A stretch of 64,000 nucleotides of DNA from Pseudomonadota bacterium (lineage in GTDB: Bacteria > Pseudomonadota > Gammaproteobacteria > Steroidobacterales > Steroidobacteraceae), in assembly GCA_021843755.1 (NCBI GenBank), contig JAKBWB010000015.1:17730-81729 (forward strand), read 5' to 3'. The position numbers and the translations under genes are program-made. How positions within the stretch are numbered: the stretch's first letter is position 1; each line of letters opens with the position of its first letter. Shown here piece by piece: positions 40,393 through 48,863 of the stretch. The notes under the pieces are model-generated. The model saw only the letters and a list, made by a program, of their open reading frames with translations. It had not been told where the DNA came from and ran no database searches.

Positions 40393-40590
40393 TCCGTCCG
40401 ACCTGCCGGTGCGCCGCCCGCGGACCGGGTGCGCCCGCCGACTCGAGACGGCCTAAGGCTCTGATCATCGTCGGTGCCCGAGCCTCATCCCCACCCTTCG
40501 TTGCGTTCCCACAACAGCTTGACGCTTAAGGCCGCCCGCGCAGTAGGCGCGCGCTAGGTTACGCGCCACAGGGCGCTTGCATCGCGAGCA

Positions 40591-40604
40591 TGACATCGAT
40601 ATCA
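40591..40604. promoter_or_regulatory. LacI-type operator, copy 1
   Basis: TGACATCGATATCA, a near-perfect palindrome centred on CG, the form typical of LacI-family operators. An identical copy lies at 53298-53311. The copy at 40621 is its exact reverse complement, 30 bp centre to centre, about three helical turns. Confidence 0.7.
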
Positions 40605-40620
40605 TTTGACGCAGGTCACT

Positions 40621-40634
40621 TGATATCGATGTCA
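40621..40634. promoter_or_regulatory. LacI-type operator, copy 2
   Basis: TGATATCGATGTCA, the exact reverse complement of copy 1. The two sites therefore form a symmetric pair spaced by about three helical turns upstream of the TonB receptor gene. Confidence 0.7.
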
Positions 40635-40965
40635 TTGGTCGCACGGCCGATGACGCCGGCTCTTCAGCGGTCTTTTGTGGGGGGATCCGCCGTGCTCGCG
40701 TTAACCAATCTCAATTCGAGCCACGCCCTGCTTCACCGAAGCGGGTGCGAGTTCGGCATCGTGAATCGACAGCCCGGTATGCGGGAGCGGGCGCTGCCGC
40801 CCCCACCGGGAAGTCGCACCGACCTCCCGTCGCTGCGCACCTGATGCCTGGCGGTCCGCCGCGCAATCCGCGCCCCCAAGCATTTCGCAGCCGTCCGCGT
40901 CCCTGCGCGTACACCTGCTCTTCGACCCCGATCTAGGTTTTCAAATCTCCAGAGGAGGATCTTGC

Positions 40966-43587
40966 ATGAACTCGAACAAGAACGACGCCCGCTCCGGCGC
41001 CCGCCCAGCACGACATCCGACGATGACGCGCGCCGCACGCAGGATGGCGGCTCCACACAGCGTAGCGGCGGTCGTTGCCGGAATCCTCGGGGGAGTTGCC
41101 GTCCTCGCCGCCCCCCCACCGGCCCTCGCCCAGAAGGCGGCCGCCAATACTGCCAACGCGTCGGCCGCGATCGCCCCGCCGTCGTCACAGCCTCTGCAGC
41201 AGGTCCTGGTGACCGCCACCGCGACCCGAGTGACGCAGCTCGATGCGAGCTACAACATCGTGGCATTGTCCCGCCATCAGATCCAGATGGCCGACCCGAC
41301 GAGCGTGGCCGACATGTTCAAGCTGTCGCCCGGCGTCTGGCCGGAATCATCCGGCGGCCAAACCGGCGCCAATATCGACGTGGCGGGCTTCCCCCTCGGG
41401 GGCGGCGATTCGCCGTACTTCACCACCATGATCGACGGCATGCCCCTGTATGGCGCCCCGTATCTGTCCTTCATGGACAGCAGCTCGCTGGTACGCATGG
41501 ATGACACGGTCCAGCGCGTCGAGATCGTCCAGGGCGGGCCCAGCGTGATCTTCGGCCCCGGCCAGCCCGGCGCGACGGCGAACTTCATCCTGCGGACCGG
41601 CTCGAAGCAGCAGAAGGGCTCGGTGGCCTTCACCTACGGCTCCCAGGGCAGGGAGCGGGTCGATGCGTTCAACAGCGGCGAGCTTACCCACGGCTGGTAC
41701 TACAGCATCGGCGGCTTCTACCGCAAATCCAACGGCGTGCGCAACCCACAGTATCCGGCCAACATCGGCGGGCAGCTGACGGCCACGTTGAAGCATACTT
41801 TCTCCAACGGGTCGGTCACGTTCTGGGCGAGAACTCTGCATGATCACAATCAGTGGGTCGCGGATTTTCCCTATGTGGTTCACAACGGCAACGTTTCGCC
41901 GTATCCGGGCTTCAATCAGCTCGACTCAACCTACAACAGCTATCAGCTCGAGAATTTCCAGGTCCCGGACCCCGCCTGCAAGTGCTTCGAAAACGACAAT
42001 ATCAGCAACGGTCGCGGCGCCGACCTCAGCTATTTCGGCTCGGCATTCCACGAGCACTTCCACGGCGGCTGGACCATCAACAATCATTTCATATTCGACG
42101 GCGGTCACGTCCCGACGCACGCGCTGGTCAACAACGGCAATCCCCAGACGCTGTCGTCCTTCATCTCCGGCCTGACCTTGCCCAGCCCGCTGACGACGGG
42201 CGACGTCCAGGCCACCATGCCGAACGGCAGTATCGCAAACCCAGCCCAGAGCGTGGTCACCCAGCAGGTCTGGTACGTACAGAAGAAGATCATGAACCTG
42301 GAGGATGAATTCCGCGTCGACAAGAACCTCGGCGACGGCAACATCCTCACCGCCGGCGTCTATGCCGCCTACTACACGGACAACGACAACTGGTCGTTGG
42401 GCTCCAACGTGCTGATCACCAACACGCCAAACGCAGCGCCGATCATCCTGTCGGCCGCCTCGGGTGGCAACATCTATCAGGTGAGCAGCCCGCAGGGCAT
42501 CGTCAATGCCAACGGTGGCTACTACATCCTCGAGAAGGGCAGCGCGACGAACATCGCCGGCTATCTTTCGGATTCATGGAAGATCGACAAATGGCTGCTG
42601 CAGGCCGGTGTCCGCCTCGAGCACATCAATCTGTCCCAGCAGACCACCAACCTCTCGCCGGTTCAGATGGGGACGCAGTACGACCTGTGGGACAACGCGG
42701 TCGAATTGCCCAACGGCACCTGGTCGCACGGTCATGCGAACAACACCATGCCGACCTTTTCCGTGGGCGCGAACTATCAGTTCAACCACCACATGAGTGC
42801 GTACATACGCGTCAATAATGGCGTGCTCTTCGACAACTTCGACGCCGTCCGCTGCAACGTCTACGACGGCTCGAACGGCTGTCCGAACAGAACGCCCCTG
42901 CAGACCGTGCAGAACCAGGAGTTCGGCTTCAAGGTCCAGAACCGCTGGACGTACATCAGCGCGTCGTTTTATCACAAGACCTTCAACGGCATCGGATACA
43001 CGCCCACGAATGTCGACAACGTGCCCATCGGCCCGGCGTCCGTCTACGGCTCGACTTCCATAGGCGTGAATTTCGTCGGCAGCGTGAATCCGTTCGCGGA
43101 CAGCGACATCCAAGTCCTGAGGACCTTCCAAATCGGGTTCAACGGCAACTGGGAACACGCGTACTACAAGAACTTCAAGGGCTGCTTCCTGTACACGAAC
43201 ATCCTCAATCAGAGGGTCTGCGGCACGGTCAACGGCAACCAGCTCGCGCGTCTGCCGGCGTTTCAGTTTCGACTGACGCCGAGCGACACGCAATCGTTCA
43301 ACTGGGGCACGGTGACCGAGCAACTGACGTACCAGAATGTCGGCATACGCTACCAGGACTACACGAACCTGACGCCGTTGCCCCAGTATTACACGCTGGA
43401 CGCCGGCATCAATGCCGTGGTCGGGGCGCATTGGGAGTTCACCCTGCTCGGCAGGAACCTCACCAACCAGATGGGGTTGACCGAGGGCAATGCCCGGTTC
43501 GGCGGCAACACGGTGCAGGACCACGTCGGTTTCGGCCGATCGATCGTCGGCCGCGAAGTGAGCGTAATGGCCAAGTACTATTGGTAA
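40966..43587 (+). CDS. TonB-dependent outer-membrane receptor
   Basis: 873 residues. A long basic N-terminus precedes a hydrophobic signal core with likely cleavage after ALA55. A putative TonB box, VLVTATAT, lies at about residues 80-87. The plug domain follows (SVADMFKLSPGVWPESSGG, VEIVQGGPSVIFGPGQPGAT). A beta-barrel rich in Asn, Tyr and Phe ends in the classic aromatic terminus SVMAKYYW. Such receptors bring oligosaccharides or other large substrates across the outer membrane using TonB energy. The substrate is not readable from sequence, but the flanking glycosidases suggest an alpha-glucoside. AGAGGAGGA lies 6 bases before the ATG. A paired palindromic operator upstream implies sugar-responsive repression. 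A hairpin follows the stop. Confidence 0.93.
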   Translation: MNSNKNDARSGARPARHPTMTRAARRMAAPHSVAAVVAGILGGVAVLAAPPPALAQKAAANTANASAAIAPPSSQPLQQVLVTATATRVTQLDASYNIVALSRHQIQMADPTSVADMFKLSPGVWPESSGGQTGANIDVAGFPLGGGDSPYFTTMIDGMPLYGAPYLSFMDSSSLVRMDDTVQRVEIVQGGPSVIFGPGQPGATANFILRTGSKQQKGSVAFTYGSQGRERVDAFNSGELTHGWYYSIGGFYRKSNGVRNPQYPANIGGQLTATLKHTFSNGSVTFWARTLHDHNQWVADFPYVVHNGNVSPYPGFNQLDSTYNSYQLENFQVPDPACKCFENDNISNGRGADLSYFGSAFHEHFHGGWTINNHFIFDGGHVPTHALVNNGNPQTLSSFISGLTLPSPLTTGDVQATMPNGSIANPAQSVVTQQVWYVQKKIMNLEDEFRVDKNLGDGNILTAGVYAAYYTDNDNWSLGSNVLITNTPNAAPIILSAASGGNIYQVSSPQGIVNANGGYYILEKGSATNIAGYLSDSWKIDKWLLQAGVRLEHINLSQQTTNLSPVQMGTQYDLWDNAVELPNGTWSHGHANNTMPTFSVGANYQFNHHMSAYIRVNNGVLFDNFDAVRCNVYDGSNGCPNRTPLQTVQNQEFGFKVQNRWTYISASFYHKTFNGIGYTPTNVDNVPIGPASVYGSTSIGVNFVGSVNPFADSDIQVLRTFQIGFNGNWEHAYYKNFKGCFLYTNILNQRVCGTVNGNQLARLPAFQFRLTPSDTQSFNWGTVTEQLTYQNVGIRYQDYTNLTPLPQYYTLDAGINAVVGAHWEFTLLGRNLTNQMGLTEGNARFGGNTVQDHVGFGRSIVGREVSVMAKYYW

Positions 43588-43599
43588 CCCCACGGAGCC

Positions 43600-43627
43600 T
43601 CTCCCCTCACGGCGACGTGAGGGGAGA
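43600..43627 (+). terminator. Hairpin terminator after the TonB receptor gene
   Basis: A perfect 11-bp stem, TCTCCCCTCAC / GTGAGGGGAGA, with loop GGCGAC, 13 bases after the stop codon. The following bases are only moderately T-rich, so termination is likely but the U-tract is weak. Confidence 0.65.
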
Positions 43628-44039
43628 TTCCGCCCTTGATGTTCGCTGTTTGTTCGGCAGGCGCATCGGACGACGTTCAGGACGAGATCGGCGCCAATCG
43701 TAGGACACCGGCGCGCGCGGCACACGGCGCGCGTGAGTGCCATCGCGGCGCACACACCCCGGCCCGGCACCTCGAGCCGGCTCGACCGCGGGCGCCCTCG
43801 CCGCAGGACCTCGTCTTCCCGGGCCGAGGTGCGCAGCCCGATGCACGCTCTGTACCGCGGCAACCCGGGAGCGGACCGGAATGAGCCGGCCCATGAGTGC
43901 GCGGCGGCCGGCGGGCGGCGCCGGCTTGCGGCCCGCGCCGATGGCGCCGGGAGGCAGGCTCGAGGGTTCCGCTGCGCGGCCGGGCCGTCCCGTGCGAGAA
44001 TCGCGGCCCAGTCTTCCGGTTTCCCGGGGTTGATCACAG
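43628..44039. other. 412 bases without a gene
   Basis: Very GC-rich, no open frame with homology on either strand, and no operator copy. It separates the receptor gene and its hairpin from the TPR-protein gene. No clear promoter is visible. Confidence 0.5.
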
Positions 44040-45860
44040 GTGTCCGTTCCGGCTTCCGTCCTCGAAGCCATGCGCGCCATCAGCGCGCAGCTGCAGACAG
44101 GCGAGTTCCGCACCGCCCACGATCGTCTCGAGTCGCTCGTCGCAGCCAACCCGTCTTTTGCCGAGGCGCAACGGCTTCTTGCCGGTGCCAAACTCGCACT
44201 CGGCGACCCCGCCGGGGCCGAACGGCTGCTGCGGCACGCGCTCGAGGTCGACCCCGCCTGGGCACCCACGCACACCACGCTCGGGGAGCTGCTGCTCGCG
44301 AGCGGTCGGGAGGTCGAGGCCGAAGCCGTGCTGCGGCGCGCCATCGAGGGAAGCCGGGCCGACCCGCGAGCGGCGCTGGTGCTGGCCCGCTACTACAACA
44401 ACACGGCCCGCCCCGCGCGGGCGCTGGCGGTGGCGGCGCCCTTCTGCACGGGGGGACGGCTGGACCCGCAGCTCGCCACACAGCACGTCAATGCGCTCAT
44501 CGCGCTCGGCCGTCAGGCGGAGGCGATTTCCGTCTACGGCTCGCTCGCCGCGGCGGCGCCCGAGGCCCCCGCGGCCGCCCAGGCGCTCGCGGTCGCGCTG
44601 CATGCGGCGGGACGCCATCCCGAGGCCAGACAGATCGCACACCGAGCGCTCGCGCGCGGCTCCAGAAACGCGACACTGTGCCTGACGTACGCCAAGAGCC
44701 TGATGGCGGAAGGCGCCAACGAGGCCGCCGAGACGGCGCTTCGCGATTGCCTGAGGCTCGAGCCGCGCCTGGCGGAGGCGCATTCCAGCCTCGCCCAGCT
44801 CATCTGGGTCCGCACGGGTGACCTCGGGCGGGCCACCGAGGTGCTCGATCAAGCGTTGCGCAGATTCGCCGACGACGATGCGCTGCGGGCCACCAAGGCG
44901 GCCATCCTGCAGGGCGCGGGCGATGCCCGGGCCGCCTACGAGTGCCTCGCCCCTCGGGCCGGGCAATCGCATGCGCCGCCGGTGCTGCTCGTACGCGCCG
45001 GGCTCGCGGCGCTCGATTTCGATCCCGCCCGCGCCCTGGCGCTCGCCGAACGGGCGATGCGCCTGCTGCCCGACAGCACTCCGGCCCGCAATCTCCTCGC
45101 GGCAGCCCAGCTCGGTGTGGGGGACGCCATGGGCGCGTTGCACAACTGCGAGGCACTGCTCGCGCAGGCGCCGGACAATCAATATCTCATCGCGCTGCAG
45201 ACGACCGCGCTGCGCTTGCTCGGCGATGCGCGCTATGCGCAGCTCTGCGACTATGGGAACCTCATCCTGCCGCTGCCGCTCGAGCCGCCGGCGCCCTGGA
45301 CGGATCTGCCGAGCTTCCTCGCGGACCTCACGGACAGTCTCGAGCGCCTGCATGACCCGCAGGGTCACGCGCTTCTGTTCCAGTCGCTGCGACAGGGCAC
45401 AGAGACCACCCGCGACCTGACGCTGAGCACCGATGGGCCGATCCGCGCACTCTTCCAGGCGTTCGCCGCACCCATCAACCGCTATCTCGAGCACATCGGC
45501 CCTGGCGATGACCCGCTCAGGCGGCGCAACAGCGGCCGCTGGCGATTCAATGGCAGCTGGTCGGTGCGACTGCGCAATCGCGGCTTCCACATGAGTCACG
45601 TCCACCCCCGCGGGTGGATCTCCTCGGCGTTCTACGTGCAGCTACCCGACATCATGGCCGGTGGAGGCACCGACGAGGGCGTTCTCACGTTCGGCAAGCC
45701 CGGCATCATCACGACACCGGCCCTCGACTCCGAATACACCGCGCGCCCCGCCGTCGGCATGCTCGTTCTATTTCCGTCGTATTTCTGGCACGGCACCGTG
45801 CCGTTCGAAAGCCCTCAGCCGCGCATGACCGTCGCGTTCGACGCCGTGCCCCAGCGATAG
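44040..45860 (+). CDS. TPR protein with C-terminal putative 2OG-Fe(II) oxygenase domain
   Basis: 606 residues, no signal peptide. Residues 1 to about 400 are tandem TPR-like helices (repeats of the type A-x-x-x-L-x-x-x-P...A...LG). Residues from about 480 form a jelly-roll domain, RWRFNGSWSVRLRNRGFHMS, HVHPRGWISSAFYVQLPD, GMLVLFPSYFWHGTVPF and RMTVAFDAVPQ. These fit the putative 2OG-Fe(II) oxygenase family (PF13759 type). Histidines in HMSHVHP and FWHG are candidate iron ligands. Related genes are often found near TonB receptors in proteobacteria, but the substrate is unknown. GTG 44040 is the likely start; a Shine-Dalgarno is not obvious. It is convergent with the GH31 operon. Confidence 0.8.
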   Translation: MSVPASVLEAMRAISAQLQTGEFRTAHDRLESLVAANPSFAEAQRLLAGAKLALGDPAGAERLLRHALEVDPAWAPTHTTLGELLLASGREVEAEAVLRRAIEGSRADPRAALVLARYYNNTARPARALAVAAPFCTGGRLDPQLATQHVNALIALGRQAEAISVYGSLAAAAPEAPAAAQALAVALHAAGRHPEARQIAHRALARGSRNATLCLTYAKSLMAEGANEAAETALRDCLRLEPRLAEAHSSLAQLIWVRTGDLGRATEVLDQALRRFADDDALRATKAAILQGAGDARAAYECLAPRAGQSHAPPVLLVRAGLAALDFDPARALALAERAMRLLPDSTPARNLLAAAQLGVGDAMGALHNCEALLAQAPDNQYLIALQTTALRLLGDARYAQLCDYGNLILPLPLEPPAPWTDLPSFLADLTDSLERLHDPQGHALLFQSLRQGTETTRDLTLSTDGPIRALFQAFAAPINRYLEHIGPGDDPLRRRNSGRWRFNGSWSVRLRNRGFHMSHVHPRGWISSAFYVQLPDIMAGGGTDEGVLTFGKPGIITTPALDSEYTARPAVGMLVLFPSYFWHGTVPFESPQPRMTVAFDAVPQR

Positions 45861-46028
45861 CCGTCTACGCCGGATCGGCGGCCGGCTGCGGCGAGTACCC
45901 GCGCGAGGCCGCGTGCGCATCCGACCCGGCCGGGCAACTGTGCACACAGGCTCGCCACAGCGGTGCCGGCCGCATTGGCATGGGGAGCAGGTCGTACGAT
46001 TCGATCGCGCCTGCACCGGCCTGCGGAC

Positions 46029-48818
46029 TCAGTGCCACGTGACGGTCACCCGGCTGCGGATGCTGTGGCTCGGCAACTGCACGCGCGCGGTGCCGGTCGC
46101 TCGCCTCCAGCTCCACGTCGCGACATCGTGACCGTCGAGCGCAAGGGACTCGGGCCGGCGGGCCGCATGGATGTCGAGCACATAACCACGCGAGCGCAGC
46201 TGGCCGCGATACCTGCCGCGCGTCGGGCCGATCACCAGACGGTGCACGCCAGCACGGGTGCTGTAGACGATCGGTGTCATCGCATAGTCGCCTTTGAGGT
46301 AATCGAGCGAGACGCCGTCATCCTGATACAGATCGAACCGTCCGTCACCGGAGCCGTAGACTTGCAGCACCAGCGGATCGAGCCGCTTGGCGTCGGAATA
46401 GGCGCTCGGCTGCTGCTCCGGGATGACCGAGCCGGAACGTACGAAGACCGGCACCTGATCGATGGGGTAGCGCGCCGTGAACGATTTGCCGCCGGCGTAA
46501 CGCCGGCCGGTGAACAAATCGATCCACCGGCCCGCAGGCAGGTACACCGTGCGCGTGCCGCTCGCGGCGAGCACCGGCGCGACCAGCAAGTCGTGGCCGA
46601 GGAAGTACTCGTGCGTATGCCGGTACGCCTGTGCGGCGGGGACACCCTCGAGGTACAGCGGCCGCATGATCGGCAGGGAACGGCGGTGAGCCACCCACGC
46701 ATAGGTATACAGATACGGGATCAGCTCGGTGTGCAGCGTGAAATACTTGCGCATCAGGGATACGCCGCGCGCGCCGTACGTCCAGGGCATGCGCAGATTC
46801 CCCTGAAGCGGATTCTCGTGCGCGCTGTGCATGCGCAGAATGGGACTGAACGCGCCGAATTCGATCCAGCGGGCATACAGCGCGAAGGGAATCTTGCCGC
46901 CGTGGAAGCCGCCGATGTCGTTGCTGATGTAATCGATCAGCTCGTTGCCGCCGCGTGCCGAGAAGGCGACTTCGTAGGCAAGTACCGGCCACTGCGAGTA
47001 CGTGTCGCCGGTGAAGAAGCCCGGGTAGCGCTCGCTTCCCCAGCCGCCGTAACGCGCCAGGATGAATGCGCGCCGGCCCGTCTCGCGCTGCTGCGCGTCA
47101 TAGTAAAGTTCGTTGGTCCACAGCTGGGACAGCTGGGGATTCATCCCGGGCATACGCGCCGCCCCGCTCCCACCGTCGATCCACCAGAAATTGACCCCAG
47201 CATGGATCAGCGGGGCGTGCAGATCGTGCATGAAAACCTGCGCCTGGCGGCGCTTGGCCAGGTTGAAGCGAATGGGCGGCGGCGGCGGAACGTTGCGCAG
47301 AACGGTCGGGGTGAACAACAGACCGCCACCCTCGGGCCCGGACTCGATGCGCAGCACGAAGCGATTGACCGCCCCGGCAACGACCGCGGAGGAGACCTCG
47401 GCGTAGGTCCGGCGCTGCGGCCACTGCACGTGATCGTGCGGCACCGGCTTGCCGTTGACGAACAGGCGGTAGGGACCGGAAGCGCCGCCGAGATACAAAT
47501 ACAGATGCGCGGGCAGGTGCTCCGGCAAGCGGACCCGGGCGCGATACCAGCCGATGCCCTTGCGCCCATGTGCCCCCTGCGCCTGCCAGCTCAGGCCCAC
47601 GCGGATCGGGCGCCAGCGCGCACCGCGTCCCGCGGACCCCGGCGCATAGGGACCGGGGCTGAAGCGCCAGCGCCGTTTCAAATCGACAGTGAACGTCGGC
47701 CGCGGCGGCAGCGAACGCCCCAGATCATGCAGCACCTCGCCGGCCTGGCTGTCGTGATAGGACAGATCGCTCTCGTGCGTGTTGGCGTAGCCGGGATGGT
47801 CGTTGAGCGCGAGCTTCAAGCCGTGCGCGTGCAGCCAGCGGATGAATCGGTGCGGATGCGCAATGAGCGGACTCCAGTCGTAGCCGCCCTGCCAGCCGTA
47901 GTCGTGCCAACCGAAGTCCAGCACCAACGTGTCGACGGGAATGCGGTCCCGTCGCAAACGGGAGAGCTCCCGCTTTAAGTGCCGCTCGCCGTAGCGGGCG
48001 AACAGCAGACTGTGAACCTGCGCCGACCCGGGGAAGTACTCGAAGTTCATGTCGGTGACCATCGGTCCGAGCACATAGCGGGGGATCATCGGGACGTGCC
48101 CGCACAACTCGGCATATTCGCGCAGCGCGCGGCGGTAATGCGCGCCGTAGGCGAACAGATACCAGTCCTGGTCGTTGCGCGGCCGGCGCGGCTCGATCCA
48201 GGTATGGGCGGCGTTCCACACGGGAGTGCCGCTGTCATTGATGAGCCCGTAGCCGGAGCGGCTGAGCAGGCCCGGCTCGGCGCGCGCCAGCCACACATCG
48301 ATGCCGGGGATCAGATCGTGCACCGGACTCTCCAGACCACCTCGTCCGGGCACGAGATTCGCCCGACTCACGTTGTCGAGCGAGTCGGTCAGGCCGCCGA
48401 GATCCCCGACGTTGGGCTGCCCGGGATGCCAGGTATGTACCGTGCCGCCGCGGTTGCGCCAAGTCACCTCGAGCGTGCCGGGCTTGAAGCGGCCGGAGTA
48501 CAGCCGATAGCGTACCGTGACATCGCGGCTCGAGGCGATCAGCCAGCCGCCGCTGCGGCGCGCGCGCACCTCGACAGCGGGCCAGGCGCGCTTTTGCACG
48601 ACCACCGAGGGCGCATTCACGAACTGGCCGGTGGGCGAGTATTCGAGTCGCACCAGAGAGGGTGTCAGAAATTCGAAGCGCGCCTTGCCGGCCTCGACCA
48701 CCGAACCGTTCTGTTGCACCGGGTGAGAACAGGCGGCAAGCGACAGCCCCGCCACGAGCGCGACGGCGAGCCGCCAGCGCGCGCGCGCGCCGTGCCGGGT
48801 GCGAGCTGGAACGGGCAT
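46029..48818 (-). CDS. GH31 alpha-glucosidase-like lipoprotein with inserted beta-sandwich domain
   Basis: 929 residues. The signal peptide ends in lipobox LAAC (Cys30), followed by Ser, which favours the outer membrane. The GH31 barrel has its nucleophile at Asp548 (VNFWWIDGG) and acid/base at Asp605 (FTGDTYSQW), and retains SNDIGGFHGG and the C-terminal beta domains. An extra segment at about residues 375-512 interrupts the barrel just before the nucleophile strand. It reads like a sugar-binding jelly roll of glycosidase family 2 (GWYRARVRLPEHLPAHLYLY, LFVNGKPVPHDHVQWPQRRT). GH31 enzymes cleave alpha-glucosides or alpha-xylosides. ATG 48818 has GGGAGGT 7 bases upstream; it is third in the operon after the GH65 gene. 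Confidence 0.87.
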   Translation of the reverse strand: MPVPARTRHGARARWRLAVALVAGLSLAACSHPVQQNGSVVEAGKARFEFLTPSLVRLEYSPTGQFVNAPSVVVQKRAWPAVEVRARRSGGWLIASSRDVTVRYRLYSGRFKPGTLEVTWRNRGGTVHTWHPGQPNVGDLGGLTDSLDNVSRANLVPGRGGLESPVHDLIPGIDVWLARAEPGLLSRSGYGLINDSGTPVWNAAHTWIEPRRPRNDQDWYLFAYGAHYRRALREYAELCGHVPMIPRYVLGPMVTDMNFEYFPGSAQVHSLLFARYGERHLKRELSRLRRDRIPVDTLVLDFGWHDYGWQGGYDWSPLIAHPHRFIRWLHAHGLKLALNDHPGYANTHESDLSYHDSQAGEVLHDLGRSLPPRPTFTVDLKRRWRFSPGPYAPGSAGRGARWRPIRVGLSWQAQGAHGRKGIGWYRARVRLPEHLPAHLYLYLGGASGPYRLFVNGKPVPHDHVQWPQRRTYAEVSSAVVAGAVNRFVLRIESGPEGGGLLFTPTVLRNVPPPPPIRFNLAKRRQAQVFMHDLHAPLIHAGVNFWWIDGGSGAARMPGMNPQLSQLWTNELYYDAQQRETGRRAFILARYGGWGSERYPGFFTGDTYSQWPVLAYEVAFSARGGNELIDYISNDIGGFHGGKIPFALYARWIEFGAFSPILRMHSAHENPLQGNLRMPWTYGARGVSLMRKYFTLHTELIPYLYTYAWVAHRRSLPIMRPLYLEGVPAAQAYRHTHEYFLGHDLLVAPVLAASGTRTVYLPAGRWIDLFTGRRYAGGKSFTARYPIDQVPVFVRSGSVIPEQQPSAYSDAKRLDPLVLQVYGSGDGRFDLYQDDGVSLDYLKGDYAMTPIVYSTRAGVHRLVIGPTRGRYRGQLRSRGYVLDIHAARRPESLALDGHDVATWSWRRATGTARVQLPSHSIRSRVTVTWH

Positions 48819-48863
48819 GGCGGACCTCCCCGGGGAATCGACGTCGGGATAATTACCGCGCAC

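Larger units (their letters stand above)
40393..40965 (+). promoter_or_regulatory. Control region of the TonB receptor gene
   Basis: 573 bases with no convincing gene. It carries the paired 14-bp operators at 40591 and 40621. A TTGACG at 40606-40611 lies between them but has no good -10 at normal spacing. The last part contains AGAGGAGGA, the ribosome-binding site of the receptor gene. The leader may therefore be more than 300 bases long, or an unseen promoter lies closer to the gene. Confidence 0.5.

Noticed and set aside
40590..40844. Short forward open frame starting at the operator region upstream of the TonB receptor
   Set aside because: Starts inside operator copy 1, has no homology-like pattern, and does not continue into the receptor gene.
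43607..44344. Reverse-strand open frame in the gap after the TonB receptor gene
   Set aside because: Ser/Arg/Ala-rich composition artefact overlapping the TPR gene; no motif and no ribosome-binding site.
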